This document shows, in pieces, positions 13,304 through 59,084 of a stretch of DNA of 64,000 nt. The position numbers and the translations under genes were made by a program. Every line of letters begins with the position of its first letter. Position 1 is the stretch's first letter. Source of the DNA: Monoplex corrugatus (Eukaryota > Mollusca > Gastropoda > Littorinimorpha > Ranellidae); assembly GCA_030674185.1 (NCBI GenBank), contig JAPXFY010000030.1, positions 41,806,295 through 41,870,294 of the forward strand. Direction: 5' to 3'. The notes below the pieces were generated by a model. It made no database searches. It saw only the letters and a program-made list of their open reading frames with translations, and had not been told where the DNA came from.

Positions 13304-14285
13304 GAAACGAAAACACAGCATGAACATAAGAAATGTGAACACATGCTAGAACTAGAACACAAAGAACACGAAGAAAAATGACAAAGCAAAATGAAAAAGA
13401 CAAGGAAGAACAACCATCGCTAACAAGAGCATTAAGAAAAAGATAAGCAAAAGCAACAGGAGAATAAATATCATAACCAAACTGTACAACAAGAAGTCAA
13501 ACAAGCAAATAAAAAGGAACAACAGACCTACAAAACAAGACAAACGAGCAGAAGAAATACTGGAACAAGAATAAAACAATATCAACAAATTGTGGATCCA
13601 CAACATCACGAACACCAGCAGTGTAATTGATCAATAAAATTGCAATGCAGAACAACAACAAAAATGAAGAAAAAACACATGAGCAAAAGGAACAACAAAC
13701 AACAAAAGCAGAAAAATACCCAAAAAGAACAAAATCAAGAACAAAGACAAAGATACCCAGGACAAAACACAACCACGTCAGCAAAAACAACTACAACAAA
13801 TCTACAAAAATGAAAGCAAAGTGAGAACAAAAACCAAAGTCAACTAGAAGTCAAACAAGCAAACGAGAACAGCAACAACAAAGTCAACAAGAACCCGAAG
13901 AAAAAGTCCAGATAAGAGCAAGAACAAAAACGACAACAACAAGAACAGAAGAATAATGTTAACAAGTACCAGAACCACATTACCAAGAGCATGATCAAGA
14001 ACACAAATAAGATAATAATGAGCAGAACAAAAACAAGACAAAAGAAACAACAGAAGAAAAAATCGATGACACAACAACTGCTACAACTACAACAACTAAC
14101 AGGAACAAAAAACAACAGGCACATGAATAAGAAATTGGCGATTGAAAACAAAACAGAATAGAATAACAAACAAAATTAAGACAAAGCAAATGACGACCAG
14201 AAGTAAACATACATACAATCAAAAACGCAATATCAGTCAAGACCAAGAAGAAGAGAAACACGACAAGAAGTGAAATAAAAGAACG
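11871..14285. repeat. A-rich T-poor higher-order repeat, last block
   Basis: The T-poor field continues. The block 'agtcaacaagaacccgaaga' occurs near 12150 and 13890, and 'tgagcagaacagaaac'-type blocks near 7400, 12270 and 14015. 'caccaagaaaagca' near 12400 matches 7790. An 18-19-base poly-G run lies near 12565 and a (CA)n tract at 13138-13302. No gene is supported. Confidence 0.7.
13138..13302. repeat. (CA)n microsatellite
   Basis: About 165 bp of CA dinucleotides with GA, AA and GC variants. ORFs in HT or CV residues here are artefacts. Confidence 0.97.
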
Positions 14286-14563
14286 AGCTTTTGAGGGCCA
14301 CGATCGTGCCTCCATCAGTCCATGTACACCTTCCTTGGCTTAGTGCTACTTTACTTTGCATGAGCTCGGGACATGTTCCACGGTTTGTTTGCCCTGGCAG
14401 AGCGGACACGCAAGGTCGTCTGATTTCCCCTATTTCACCAGATTCGAGGGCAAGAGTTAAACAGAACTAAGAATGAAACTGATTCTGACAGTGGCCACCA
14501 TTCCATCTTAAAACATCTTTCGAGTGCACTTCACATCGAGGTTCCTCTTTTCTGTGTTATCCT
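14286..14563 (-). mobile_element. LINE D C-terminal fragment, left part (split by the gypsy element)
   Basis: The minus strand encodes a segment of the type DLACPLCQGKQTVEHV (about 14370-14420) followed by CKVALSQGRCTW. This Cys/His-rich motif sits near the C-terminus of reverse transcriptases in several LINE families. Its partner lies beyond the gypsy element at 18484 onward. In-frame stops show that it is decayed. Confidence 0.55.
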
Positions 14564-15202
14564 TGTAACCCCCCTCAAAAGTATCTTGCCAAAAACCTTC
14601 GGGAGGTTACATAGTGTGTTTATTGTGGGTTTTGGAATGAGACTTGTTTCCCTTTCATGAATATTAGATCTATAGGAAAACTGAGTATAAATAAAAATTG
14701 TATTGTAAAGGTAAAGTAAAATTTATATGTAGTAAATTTTGGTGGGTTGAAATAAAATTTAGATTCGGTCTTTGTGCAATTTCTAGTGATCTTGGATTTG
14801 CATATTAGCGAATTGTTGTTTAATTTCCGGGTCAGATTGGTCATGTGACTTTGTAACTGCGCGGCAAAAGCACAGTCATTGGTTTGATATCATTACATCA
14901 AACAATATTAAAATTATTTTGATTTGATCTTTTCATTTCACTGTGCTTTGTTTGTTAGGTTGATTTCTTTCCAGTGGTTCGGAAAATAAAAAAAAATTGT
15001 AATCGGAATTATTGGGGGTGTTATTTTTTCTTTGATCTAAATTCTAATATCTTTTATTTACTTAGATTCCCCCTCTTGTCTATTTTTCGTATTATTTTCT
15101 TTATTCTGAATATTATATTTTTTTTCTATTTCGAATCCTCAATTCTTTTTTCCTGATACCCTCCTGAAGTTTAGGAAATTCCTAAACGGAAGGAGGGTTA
15201 CA
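14564..15202 (+). repeat. 5' LTR of the gypsy element
   Basis: 639 bp. It is nearly identical to the right LTR except for an 83-bp segment present only in the right copy (18091-18173). The gap is bordered by ATC repeats. Confidence 0.9.
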
Positions 15203-15288
15203 TAAATTTTGGCACCTCCGATGGGACTTGTAAAAAAGAAAAATTATAAGGTTTATTGAAGAATTGCTATTAAATGGTTTGATGAAAC

Positions 15289-16347
15289 ATGATGGCGGAC
15301 GCTGATAGGGGGGCGGACGCTGCAGCTGAGGCTGGAGAGGAAGAAGGCATCCCTCTCCGGGAGGATTCTCAAGACGTTGGCAACGAGCAGGCAGGTCAAC
15401 AGGATGTTGGAGACAACACGGCAGGTGTCACTGAAGCAGAAGGGGTTGCTGTTTTGTCCAAGCAACTTGCAGAAATTATCTCAAAATTGAATCCTCCAAA
15501 TATGCAAGTCTCTGTGGCTGCACCGCAACCAGTGCCAAGACTGAGGGTGTTCACTGGCCTTCCTCCAACTGGTGGAAATGAAATTGGTTTCTCTGAATGG
15601 GAAAAACAAATCAAACTGTTGTTACCAGAAGAAAGTGTTGTAGACATCAACAAAGTAAGATCTAGTCTCAGATGTGTTGCTCAAGATGAGGCTCTTGATT
15701 GTACCACCATTGAAGAAATTCTTGAACGGCTGCAGGGGATGTTTGGAACATTGCAAACTGCTGATGATCTGTATCAAAGATTTCTGGGAAGACGAGTCAA
15801 AAAGGGGGAAACAGCTTCTTCTTTCTTGTTGAGACTTTGGGACGAATTACTGTCTATTAATAAAACAACAAAGTTTTCTCCTGAAGAAATGAAAATCAAG
15901 TTGTTCAGAACATTTCTTATGGGTTTGGGTCCTGAGTGCCGACTCATGGAAGTTGAATTACGAACAGAGCTTGGTTTTCCCGGCGTGGCAGCTCCTGAGT
16001 TCTCTGCTCTTTTGAGAAGAATAAGACAGATTGAGGAGGCGAAATGGGTGACCACAAAAGACAATGTTCAGTCTTGCCCACTGCAAAATTCAACTGCATC
16101 CAGTGCACCTATCAATCAATCTGAAAGTAATCTTCAAAAGATCATTGATGGTGTGGCAGAAAAGCTACATCCAAGTTTTCCCCAACCCATGGTTTCCACT
16201 CCCATTTCCCAAGTACGTCCTCCCCGACCGATACCTGGTAAACCAAGAGGCCCATGTTTCCGTTGTGGTGACTTCAACACTCACTTCGCAAAAAACTGCC
16301 CAAACCCTCCGAACCCAAGAAAAGTGGCAGAAGCAAAAGCTATGTAG
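15289..16347 (+). CDS. Gag-like protein with CCHC zinc knuckle
   Basis: The 352-residue open frame starts MMADADRG and ends in TAG. Residues about 85-250 (LRVFTGLPPTGGNEIGFSEW and LLPEESVVDINKVRSSLR) resemble the capsid region shared by Ty3/gypsy gags and the domesticated PNMA/ZCCHC12 family. A CX2CX4HX4C knuckle (CFRCGDFNTHFAKNC, from residue 323) is at the C-terminus. It would form the RNA-packaging particle. The protease frame follows in the -1 frame and appears open upstream of its ATG, so gag-pol may be joined by -1 frameshifting (inference). The frame is intact, unlike the rest of the element. Confidence 0.82.
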   Translation: MMADADRGADAAAEAGEEEGIPLREDSQDVGNEQAGQQDVGDNTAGVTEAEGVAVLSKQLAEIISKLNPPNMQVSVAAPQPVPRLRVFTGLPPTGGNEIGFSEWEKQIKLLLPEESVVDINKVRSSLRCVAQDEALDCTTIEEILERLQGMFGTLQTADDLYQRFLGRRVKKGETASSFLLRLWDELLSINKTTKFSPEEMKIKLFRTFLMGLGPECRLMEVELRTELGFPGVAAPEFSALLRRIRQIEEAKWVTTKDNVQSCPLQNSTASSAPINQSESNLQKIIDGVAEKLHPSFPQPMVSTPISQVRPPRPIPGKPRGPCFRCGDFNTHFAKNCPNPPNPRKVAEAKAM

Positions 16348-16400
16348 CGTACGCAACAGCCACTAAACACCAGACGGCCATAGGCAACAGAGGGCAGTCT

Positions 16401-17348
16401 ATGACCAAAGTGCCATCAGCCTCCTCTGTGTCTCCAGAGGATCACAGAAAATTGCAGACTGCCATCGAAATCATCGAAGGCGGTGTACTGACCTTGAAGG
16501 CTGTTCGACTCAAGGAGAGTATTTTGGTGGATGTTCAGCCAGGCCAGACATTGGAGCTTCATGGAATGCTTCATGGTGCTGAGTTCTCTTCGTCACAGCC
16601 GGTGTCTCTGTATCCATGGAAACTTGATCAGCTGTCAATACTCCGTGCTGAAGTGTTATGTGGTGGGTCTCAGCCACAAGCGTGTATTTTACTTCATAAT
16701 ACCACCCAGAAGCGTGTCACACTTACATCACACACAGTGTTAGCCGAAATTAATGCACATGTTTCAGTGGAAGCATTAGTTGGTCCTTCATGTGAGATTG
16801 GAGTCAGTATAAATGGTGTTGACACAAATGCTCTATTAGATAGTGGTTCTCAGGTCACTGTAGTTAGTGAGAGTTTTTACTGTGAACATCTATCAAATGT
16901 CCCAATGCATGATATTAGTGGTGAATTGAAAATAACTGGGGCAGGAGATCAGGATGTACCTTATGTAGGTGCAGTTCATGTTGATGTAATTTTTCCTGAG
17001 GATGTTATGGGGAAAAAAGACAATGTTTCAGTGGCAGCATTGGTTTGTAAAGACACAAAATTCAGTTCTAGATTACCTGTAATAATTGGGACAAATATCT
17101 TTAAAATGATGCCAAAGAAAACATTTGTTTTTGATAAACTCCAGTGTGAGGCTGCTTTTGCAGTAACTCATAGTCATATTGGCAATAAAGAGGGACGTAT
17201 TGCACCTGCTAAATTGCGTGGCAAGTCATGTACGATACCAGCAAATTCAACTGTGATAGTAAAAGTACAAGCAAAGTTGCCTCCACAGTGTCTAAAAACA
17301 ATAACTCATGTGTTAGTGCAAGATCCACTGAGATACCAAAAGGAATAG
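16401..17348 (+). CDS. Retropepsin-like aspartic protease region, pol truncated
   Basis: The 315-residue open frame has the active-site motif LLDSGSQVTVV (catalytic Asp147) and the later LPVIIGTNIFKMMP, the usual retroviral-type protease end. The polypeptide stops at 17346-17348, where reverse transcriptase would follow in a full element. The sequence then resumes with what looks like the C-terminal end of pol. This is consistent with an internal deletion removing about 3 kb of pol. It probably has no activity outside a full polyprotein. Confidence 0.75.
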   Translation: MTKVPSASSVSPEDHRKLQTAIEIIEGGVLTLKAVRLKESILVDVQPGQTLELHGMLHGAEFSSSQPVSLYPWKLDQLSILRAEVLCGGSQPQACILLHNTTQKRVTLTSHTVLAEINAHVSVEALVGPSCEIGVSINGVDTNALLDSGSQVTVVSESFYCEHLSNVPMHDISGELKITGAGDQDVPYVGAVHVDVIFPEDVMGKKDNVSVAALVCKDTKFSSRLPVIIGTNIFKMMPKKTFVFDKLQCEAAFAVTHSHIGNKEGRIAPAKLRGKSCTIPANSTVIVKVQAKLPPQCLKTITHVLVQDPLRYQKE

Positions 17349-17680
17349 ACAAGTTATGATGTTGTTACTTCAGAGTCAGAAAACAATGATGAGACAAATT
17401 ATACAAGCTCAGACTCTGAAGAGCAAGAGGAGTCTGAAATCCAAAATGACATAGTAGAGGCGGAATCTTCACCAGTTGCACCTGTTCCGATACCTCGAAG
17501 GTCTTTGCGGATCAGAAAATCTGTACAAAGGTTAAATCTAGTGCATTATAGTACTGCACCAAGTATCAGTGTTCAGTTGAAAGCGATTCAGACAGAAACT
17601 GAACATATACAAATAGGTTTGGGAACAATGGATATTTTTTCACATTCCGTACTCTGTTGCATAATGCAAGCAAAATGATT
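17349..17680 (+). pseudogene. Remnant of the pol C-terminus
   Basis: A stop-free stretch rich in Glu and Ser (SDSEEQEESEIQ) is followed by PRRSLRIRKSVQRLNLVHY, a basic tail typical of the end of gypsy integrases. It lies in a short frame between the protease stop and the 3' LTR. Confidence 0.45.
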
Positions 17681-17760
17681 GATGCTATCATTTCACAGTG
17701 TGAAAAAAAACTGTGTTAGTAATGGTAAAAAAAAATTGTTTTACTCGCACGTGGGGAATG

Positions 17761-18483
17761 TGTAACCCCCCCTCAAAAGTATCTTGCCAAAAACCTTCGG
17801 GAGGTTACATAGTGTGTTTATTGTGGGTTTTTGGAATGAGACTTGTTTCCCTTTCATGAATATTAGATCTATAGGAAAACTGAGTATAAATAAAAATTGT
17901 ATTGTAAAGGTAAAGTAAAATTTATATGTAGTAAATTTTGGTGGGTTGAAATAAAATTTAGATTTGATCTTTGTGCAATTTCTAGTGACCTTGGATTTGC
18001 ATATTGTCGAATTGTTGTTTAATTTCCGGGTCAGATTGGTCATGTGACTTTGTAACTGCGCGGCAAAAGCACAGTCAGTGGTTTGATATCGGCTGAGCGG
18101 GACGCCGGGTTGACTTGTTAGGTTTTTAAATCGGAGGCCTCTTAAGTCCCTATGTCCCTTGTTTGCCATCATCATTACATCAAACAATATTACAATTATT
18201 TTGATTTGATTTTTTCATTTCACTGTGCTTTGCTTGTTAGGTTGATTTCTTTCCAGTGGTTCGGAAAATTTAAAAAAATTGTAATCGGAATTATTGGGGG
18301 TGTTATTTTTCCTTTGATCTAAATTCTAATATCTTTTATTTACTTAGATTCCCCCTCTTGTCTATTTTTCGTATTATTTTCTTTATTCTGAATTTTTTTT
18401 TTTTTTCTACTTCGAATCCTCAATTCTTTTTTTCTGATACCCTCCTGAAGTTTAGGAAATTCCTCAATGGAAGGAGGGTTACA
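17761..18483 (+). repeat. 3' LTR of the gypsy element
   Basis: 723 bp. It matches 14564-15202 with an additional 83-bp internal segment at 18091-18173. Confidence 0.9.
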
Positions 18484-18900
18484 TCCTTTTGGATTGCTTC
18501 CCAAATCGTTGTGGCATGCTCTCCACAGCCAGACACTTCCAGAAAGCCCCTTCTCTGGACTTCCAAAGCCAGGTATTCATTGTCCATAAGGTGTTCAGTC
18601 AACTTTGCAGCCTTGACAGAGGATAATATTCCATTTGCGTTCAGATGATAGTTGTCTGAACTAGTTATCACTCGAATTCTGTTCTTTTGGAATGTATACT
18701 CCGTCTGCTACAATCCACTGGTTGCTAATCTTCAGGTTCCTGCATGCTGATCATAAGTTTCTGGAGCCACTCGGGGACACGTGGACATGTCCTCATGCAG
18801 CAGGTAAACTATTTGATTACAGCAAGATAACGATTTCAAGCGATGCTTCGCCCTGTAGCTTATTTTATCTCACACCTTCTGTAGCTTACTTTATCTGCCC
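18484..18900 (-). mobile_element. LINE D reverse transcriptase fragment, right part
   Basis: The minus strand encodes GVYIPKEQNS, AKLTEHLMDNEYLALEVQRR and GFLEVSGCGEHATTIWEAIQ. These match the pattern of LINE reverse transcriptases around the IPK...FR and SGC-EH motifs. Stops and frame changes show decay. The gypsy element is inserted at its left edge. Confidence 0.6.
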
Positions 18901-19240
18901 TCCTCTCCACCACTCTCATTCATTCTCCACACCTCTATTTGTGTTGCTGTTGTTGTTAATATCTAATATCTCTTATAATATCATAGTGAGTAGACGTTGA
19001 ATGAAAGAACGAACTGCACAATTCAACAACTATTTATTCAGTCGTCAAATTAACTTATGAATTGTTCTGAAAAAAAAGAAAAATACTCAACCAAACAAAA
19101 TATGGCAGAAAAGATTGTGTGTGTGTGTGTGTGTGTGTGTGCCCCCACGAGCTGCAAAGTAGTTACATTTTGCCATACGCACTGACTGGCACAGCGTTCC
19201 CCACAATGGAATGAAAAATTCATATTTCACGGTCTTTTTT
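18901..19240. other. No gene seen; (GT)11 at 19119-19142
   Basis: AT-rich spacer with a short GT dinucleotide run. Confidence 0.5.
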
Positions 19241-20060
19241 CTTTCTTTTATTGTTGTTTAAAGCCCTGCCGACTGCGCAGAGCCATATCAGGGTTTAACC
19301 GCTTCAAAACACAAAACTTCAACAGGAAAAAAAGAAAAAAGAAAAGAAAATTAAGTACACATATCAATGCATTCGCGCACATAATCTAGGGACATGCCCC
19401 CAGAGTAGGACCATTCCGTGCGATTTACCGTACAGGGGAGATTTAAAAAACACACCTGAAAGCAAATATAAGCATACATAAGGACACCAAAACATATATA
19501 AAAACAGGCATAAATGACCTAAAATTGCTTCCGCATATCTCACCTCCTTAGAGCCAAAAATGCACTTAATACATGTACCCAATTATCAATCCGAAGAAAA
19601 AGTACGTAAGACTTTACCGAAAAAATACAGGTGAATGGACCATTAACTTGATTAAGGCAGAAAATAAGTAGAAATGACAGAAAGCAAGGCAACAAAGCAG
19701 AAACAAAGAAAGTGACAGAAAAGAGGAAATTTCTAGCACAGAATTTCCATTTTTCATTTGGTTCAGTTTTTACGTCGACACCCACCTCAGGTGATATGGC
19801 CGACGGGGATAACCATCCCAGGGAAGTGGGGGAATGAGGACTTATCTAATCCTATAGTGACACCACCAGAACAACAATGATGTTAAGATGGGGCAGTGAA
19901 AAGGCCAGTTTTAATATAGCGCACCCCGGGATTCGAACCCACAACCATTAGCATGTGAATCCGACGCTCAAACCAACTGAGCTACTGGGGCCCGCAGAAT
20001 TTCCAGAAGGTGGGGATACTATTTATACTGAAAGAGCCCCCCGGCAACCCAACGGGGGGA
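19241..20060 (-). mobile_element. R1 dispersed repeat, copy 1, interrupted by a SINE
   Basis: On the minus strand it runs from a 'gctctttcagtataaatag' head (about 20050), through a CT-rich middle and a 'gagatatgcggaagcaatt' block, to a 'ccctgatatggctc' block and a ttaaacaacaataa tail (19241-19262). Three further copies lie at 23775, 57835 and 59085. The tail style resembles short retroelements of molluscs (memory-based inference). The copy is split by a 245-bp insertion at 19750-19994. Confidence 0.75.
19750..19994 (-). mobile_element. tRNA-derived SINE with 11-bp target duplication
   Basis: The insertion is flanked by CAGAATTTCCA on both sides (19739-19749 and 19995-20005). Its minus-strand 5' part (about 19919-19993) is tRNA-like, with an A box (TAGCTCAGTTGG) and a perfect B box (GGTTCGAATCC), the internal RNA polymerase III promoter. 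The 5' acceptor and anticodon stems pair poorly, so it is not a working tRNA. About 170 bp of body and a short A-rich end follow. The empty site is seen in the other R1 copies, which read straight through the duplication sequence. Confidence 0.85.
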
Positions 20061-20280
20061 ATTTCACGGTCAACGGTAACAGGTTTATACAGACACGGCG
20101 AGGAGACAGGCTGAAATCCTCCCATATAGCATATTACTGTACAGCACTCTGACAATAATTGCATGGGCTGCGTCATGCATCGATAAAATCACTGAAGACA
20201 TATGATCACAGAAATAAAACTGAAATAAAAGTGAATGCTCAAAGTGGTTTGGTTATAAAACTGCAATTAAAGGCGAGCGT
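20061..20280. other. Spacer between the R1 copy and the ACADL promoter
   Basis: No element or gene recognised. Confidence 0.4.
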
Positions 20281-20406
20281 GGGGGGGGGGGGGGGGGGGG
20301 GGAAGGCAGGGGAAGTTATTCCAAATGCATGAGTGACGGAACTATTGCACAGTTATGTCCCGTAAGTACGAAGTCCCTCTTTGAGTAATCGTCATTGGTT
20401 TCCAGG
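20281..20406 (+). promoter_or_regulatory. Presumed ACADL promoter and 5' UTR region
   Basis: The stretch begins with an uninterrupted run of 22 G (20281-20302), about 104 bp before the ATG. An inverted CCAAT motif (ATTGG, 20394-20398) lies just before the start codon and may by chance be in the 5' UTR. No convincing TATA box is seen. Regulatory function is inferred only from position; a further upstream non-coding exon cannot be excluded. Confidence 0.35.
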
Positions 20407-56369
<35,963 letters not shown>

Positions 56370-56370
56370 A

Positions 56371-57834
56371 TGTGTTGTGTGGAGGGAAAATTGTGTTGGG
56401 TGTATTCTCACTGTCATAATGTCCAGCATGTCATCGTCTTTTAGAGTGAAAATGCTGTGGACATAATTCAGTTCAGTATCTGTCAAGAAATTAATAGTAG
56501 AGTTCTCTAGCTGCAAGTAATGTATTTGTCATGGTTTTTACAGACCAAAACATGTTAGAGTGTGGTTTCTAAAGTATACACCAGAAACTGTCAACATTCT
56601 AAAACTGATTGTCATGTAATCATCATGATAAAAAAAGGAAAGTTGATTAGAAAATCGCTTTAGACATGTTCCTGCAAGGATGTATGAGAAATATTTTCCA
56701 AGTTATTTAGAGGCAAAGATATGCTGGAATATCACTAAGCCCTGAAACAGCATTCAACAGCGTATGAATAGTAAGCATGCGAACACTGATTACGTAAATT
56801 CTCAAGCGGCAAAAGCTTGATGGACGGAGCAAGTTGCATGATCAGACTGGTCAAGAAGAGGACAATGCTGAAAGTGATACCAACTGTTGATCAGTGTTTG
56901 GGGCATGGGGATGGTTTGCTGGTTGCTTAATATGTTCTGAGTGAATGGGTCCGGCTGAATCATGCAGACTTTGCTTTTGTTTCAATGTCATATCAGCCTC
57001 ACTTAAAAAAATAATTCCATTTTGAACAAAGGAGGCTAAGTTGTGTGTTAAACTCTTCTCTTTTGCTTCTTTCATTTAGTCATCAGTATAAATGATACAA
57101 TTATTTGTTTCAAACGTTTTGTTACTTACTGAATCCTCACAATTGTTGAGTATTTTGTTGATTGATTCATTTAGATGATGGGCTGTTTTGTTCATTGGTT
57201 TGCTTAAACCCTGTTTGGTGTTGTTGAGTGAAGTCTTTAAGCTTCTTAGGTGCCAGTACAATGTTGTATCATTTAAATTTTTTATTTACATAGCTTGTTA
57301 CCTCTTATTTGTTTTGTATAGCCTATACATCTGGGTATCATGACGTTTTACGTTATATAAACCAAAATTGTTGGAGCAGTACTACATTTTTGTGTGATGT
57401 GAATTGAAAAGGTCGCAGCGTTATTACATTTGTAAATAGTATAACTTGAAATGGTTGGAGCTTTCTTTTCATTTTTAAATAATATGAATTGAAATTGGTT
57501 GGGGTTATTTTACGTTAAGTAATATGAATTAGAATGGTGGGGTCATTATTATGTTTTAAGTGGGCAATATTACATTTTGAATAATATGGATTGAAATGGT
57601 AGGAGCATTTTTTTTTTATGTAGTATGAATTGAAATGGGTGTGGGTAAATGGGGGAGAGAGCAACTTCTGTGATCTGAAGTAAGAATACAACTTTTGCAA
57701 GACAAAAAAAGAAAATAACATTATGAGACAGATATGATTCTGTGTTGAAAATCGAATTAAAAAAACAATATTATCTTTTGTTTGGAGGTGGGTACATAAC
57801 GCAGTGTTTGAAGGAGCTCTTTTAATGTCAGCTC
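56371..57834. other. Unique sequence downstream of ACADL, possible 3' UTR
   Basis: AT-rich, with no second gene, no array and only short unsupported frames. If the distal poly(A) signal at 61945 is used, this would be 3' UTR. Confidence 0.4.
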
Positions 57835-58400
57835 TCTCTGCATTGTTCCTTTGCTGTCTGTCATTTCTCCCTGTCATTTTCTGCCTTGTTGGTCCTTTCT
57901 CCTTGATGTCTTCTATAAAGTCTGAACTACTTTCTCTTAGGACTGATACTTGGGTTCCCCCTCTGGGATGCCGGGGACTCTCAATACTAATAATATTCCC
58001 ACCTTCTGGAGGTTCTGTGCTGGAAGTTTCCTCTTTTCTATCACTCTCTTTGTTTTTTTTCTTCCTCCTTTGCTTTCTGTCATTTCTTTCTATCATTTTC
58101 TGTCTTGTTGGTCCATTCACCTGTATGTGTTCTATAAAGTCTTGCGTACTTTCCCTTAGGATTGATAATTGGGTACATGTACTAAGTGCATTTTTGGCTG
58201 TAGGGAGGTGAGATATGTGGAAGCAGTTTTTTGTAATTCAGGTCATGTTTATGTATGGCTTTGGTGTTCTCAGTTATGTTTAAATTTGTTTTCAGGTTCG
58301 TTTTTTAAATCCCCTGTGTGATAAATTGGACGGAGTGATGAACGCCAGGGACATCTGAGATTATGTGTGCAAATGGATTGATGTGTATACTTACTTACTT
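57835..58400 (+). mobile_element. R1 dispersed repeat, copy 3 (partial dimer)
   Basis: An internal R1 fragment (57835-57950, ending cttaggactgatacttggg) is followed directly by a second copy starting at its head (ccccctctgggatgccgggg). That copy continues through gattgataattgggtacatg to the wide 'gaacgccagggacatct' block. Confidence 0.7.
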
Positions 58401-58478
58401 ACTAACTTACTACCTATCTATTTAAGAAAATATTGTCTTCACCTAGTTGATAGACAGCTGAGCAATTGGCTATTGACA

Positions 58479-58497
58479 GGGGGGGGGGGGGGGGGGG
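58479..58497. repeat. Poly-G run
   Basis: About 19 consecutive G. Confidence 0.95.
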
Positions 58498-58675
58498 TCT
58501 GTTATGTGAGACGAGTTTATACAGAATAGCTAGTTGTGTTGTGATGCAGGTTTTTTTTATTTATTTATTTACTTTGTATATGTTCCTTTTTTGAAGGTAC
58601 ACACATACACATGTCATTTACGTGTAACCAAGATTATTCCAGTGGTAGGCTGATAAAATACCAGTATGAAATATA

Positions 58676-58851
58676 GACTAGGTAAAACATAGTCTAGGTA
58701 GGGCCTCAGGACCTGGCCAGCTTATGGGTTTATGTGCAGGCTTAATAAGGCATGTGCCATGATACCATACACATGGCACCTGTGACGTTAGTGCATATGG
58801 AATTCGTTCCGATCGCGGAGATGTTATCATGAGAAACTGAAACTGAAACAA
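58676..58851 (+). repeat. R2 dispersed repeat, copy 2
   Basis: It shares 'cctggccagctt', 'catgtgccatgata', 'catggcacctgtgacgtta' and 'gagaaactgaaactgaaac' with 25119-25290. Confidence 0.6.
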
Positions 58852-58920
58852 AAATAACGGTTACAACAACAATGTCACCTGTAGATTTTTTCAACATTGA
58901 CACGGGTGACTGCTGTCAGG

Positions 58921-59013
58921 TGATAATAATAATAATAATTAATAATAATAATAATAATTACAATATTTATATAGCGCAAAATCTTGATAGAAATCAAATC
59001 TAAGCGCTGATGA
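58921..59013 (-). mobile_element. CR1/L2-like LINE, very short 3' end copy
   Basis: On the minus strand 'agcgcttagatttgattt', 'ctatcaagattttgcgct', 'atataaatattgtaatt' and an (ATT)n tail match the LINE end at 10870-10935. It is 5' truncated to about 60 bp. Confidence 0.75.
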
Positions 59014-59084
59014 TTGGTAGTTGTTATTATAGCGTACCATGAAAATGATAGAGAATGGGTATTTGATTAACGAGGTGTGTCCCC

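Larger units (their letters stand above)
14564..18483 (+). mobile_element. Internally deleted Ty3/gypsy LTR retrotransposon
   Basis: Two direct LTRs (14564-15202 and 17761-18483) start TGTAACC and end GGTTACA, so they carry TG...CA ends with 7-bp inverted termini. A 4-bp target duplication, TCCT, flanks the element (14560-14563 and 18484-18487). A TGG-starting stretch just after the left LTR (from about 15209) is a possible tRNA primer site. A short purine stretch (about 17752-17760) precedes the right LTR. The inside holds gag, a protease and a short pol C-terminal remnant. Reverse transcriptase, RNase H and the integrase core are absent, so it is non-autonomous. It is an endogenous retroelement copy, described only as found. 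Confidence 0.88.

Noticed and set aside
19919..19993. Functional tRNA gene on the minus strand
   Set aside because: A and B boxes are good but the acceptor and anticodon stems do not pair well, and it lies inside a duplication-flanked SINE.
57515..58120. 201-residue minus frame
   Set aside because: It covers R1 copy 3 antisense; similar frames arise in the other R1 copies from the CT-rich middle.
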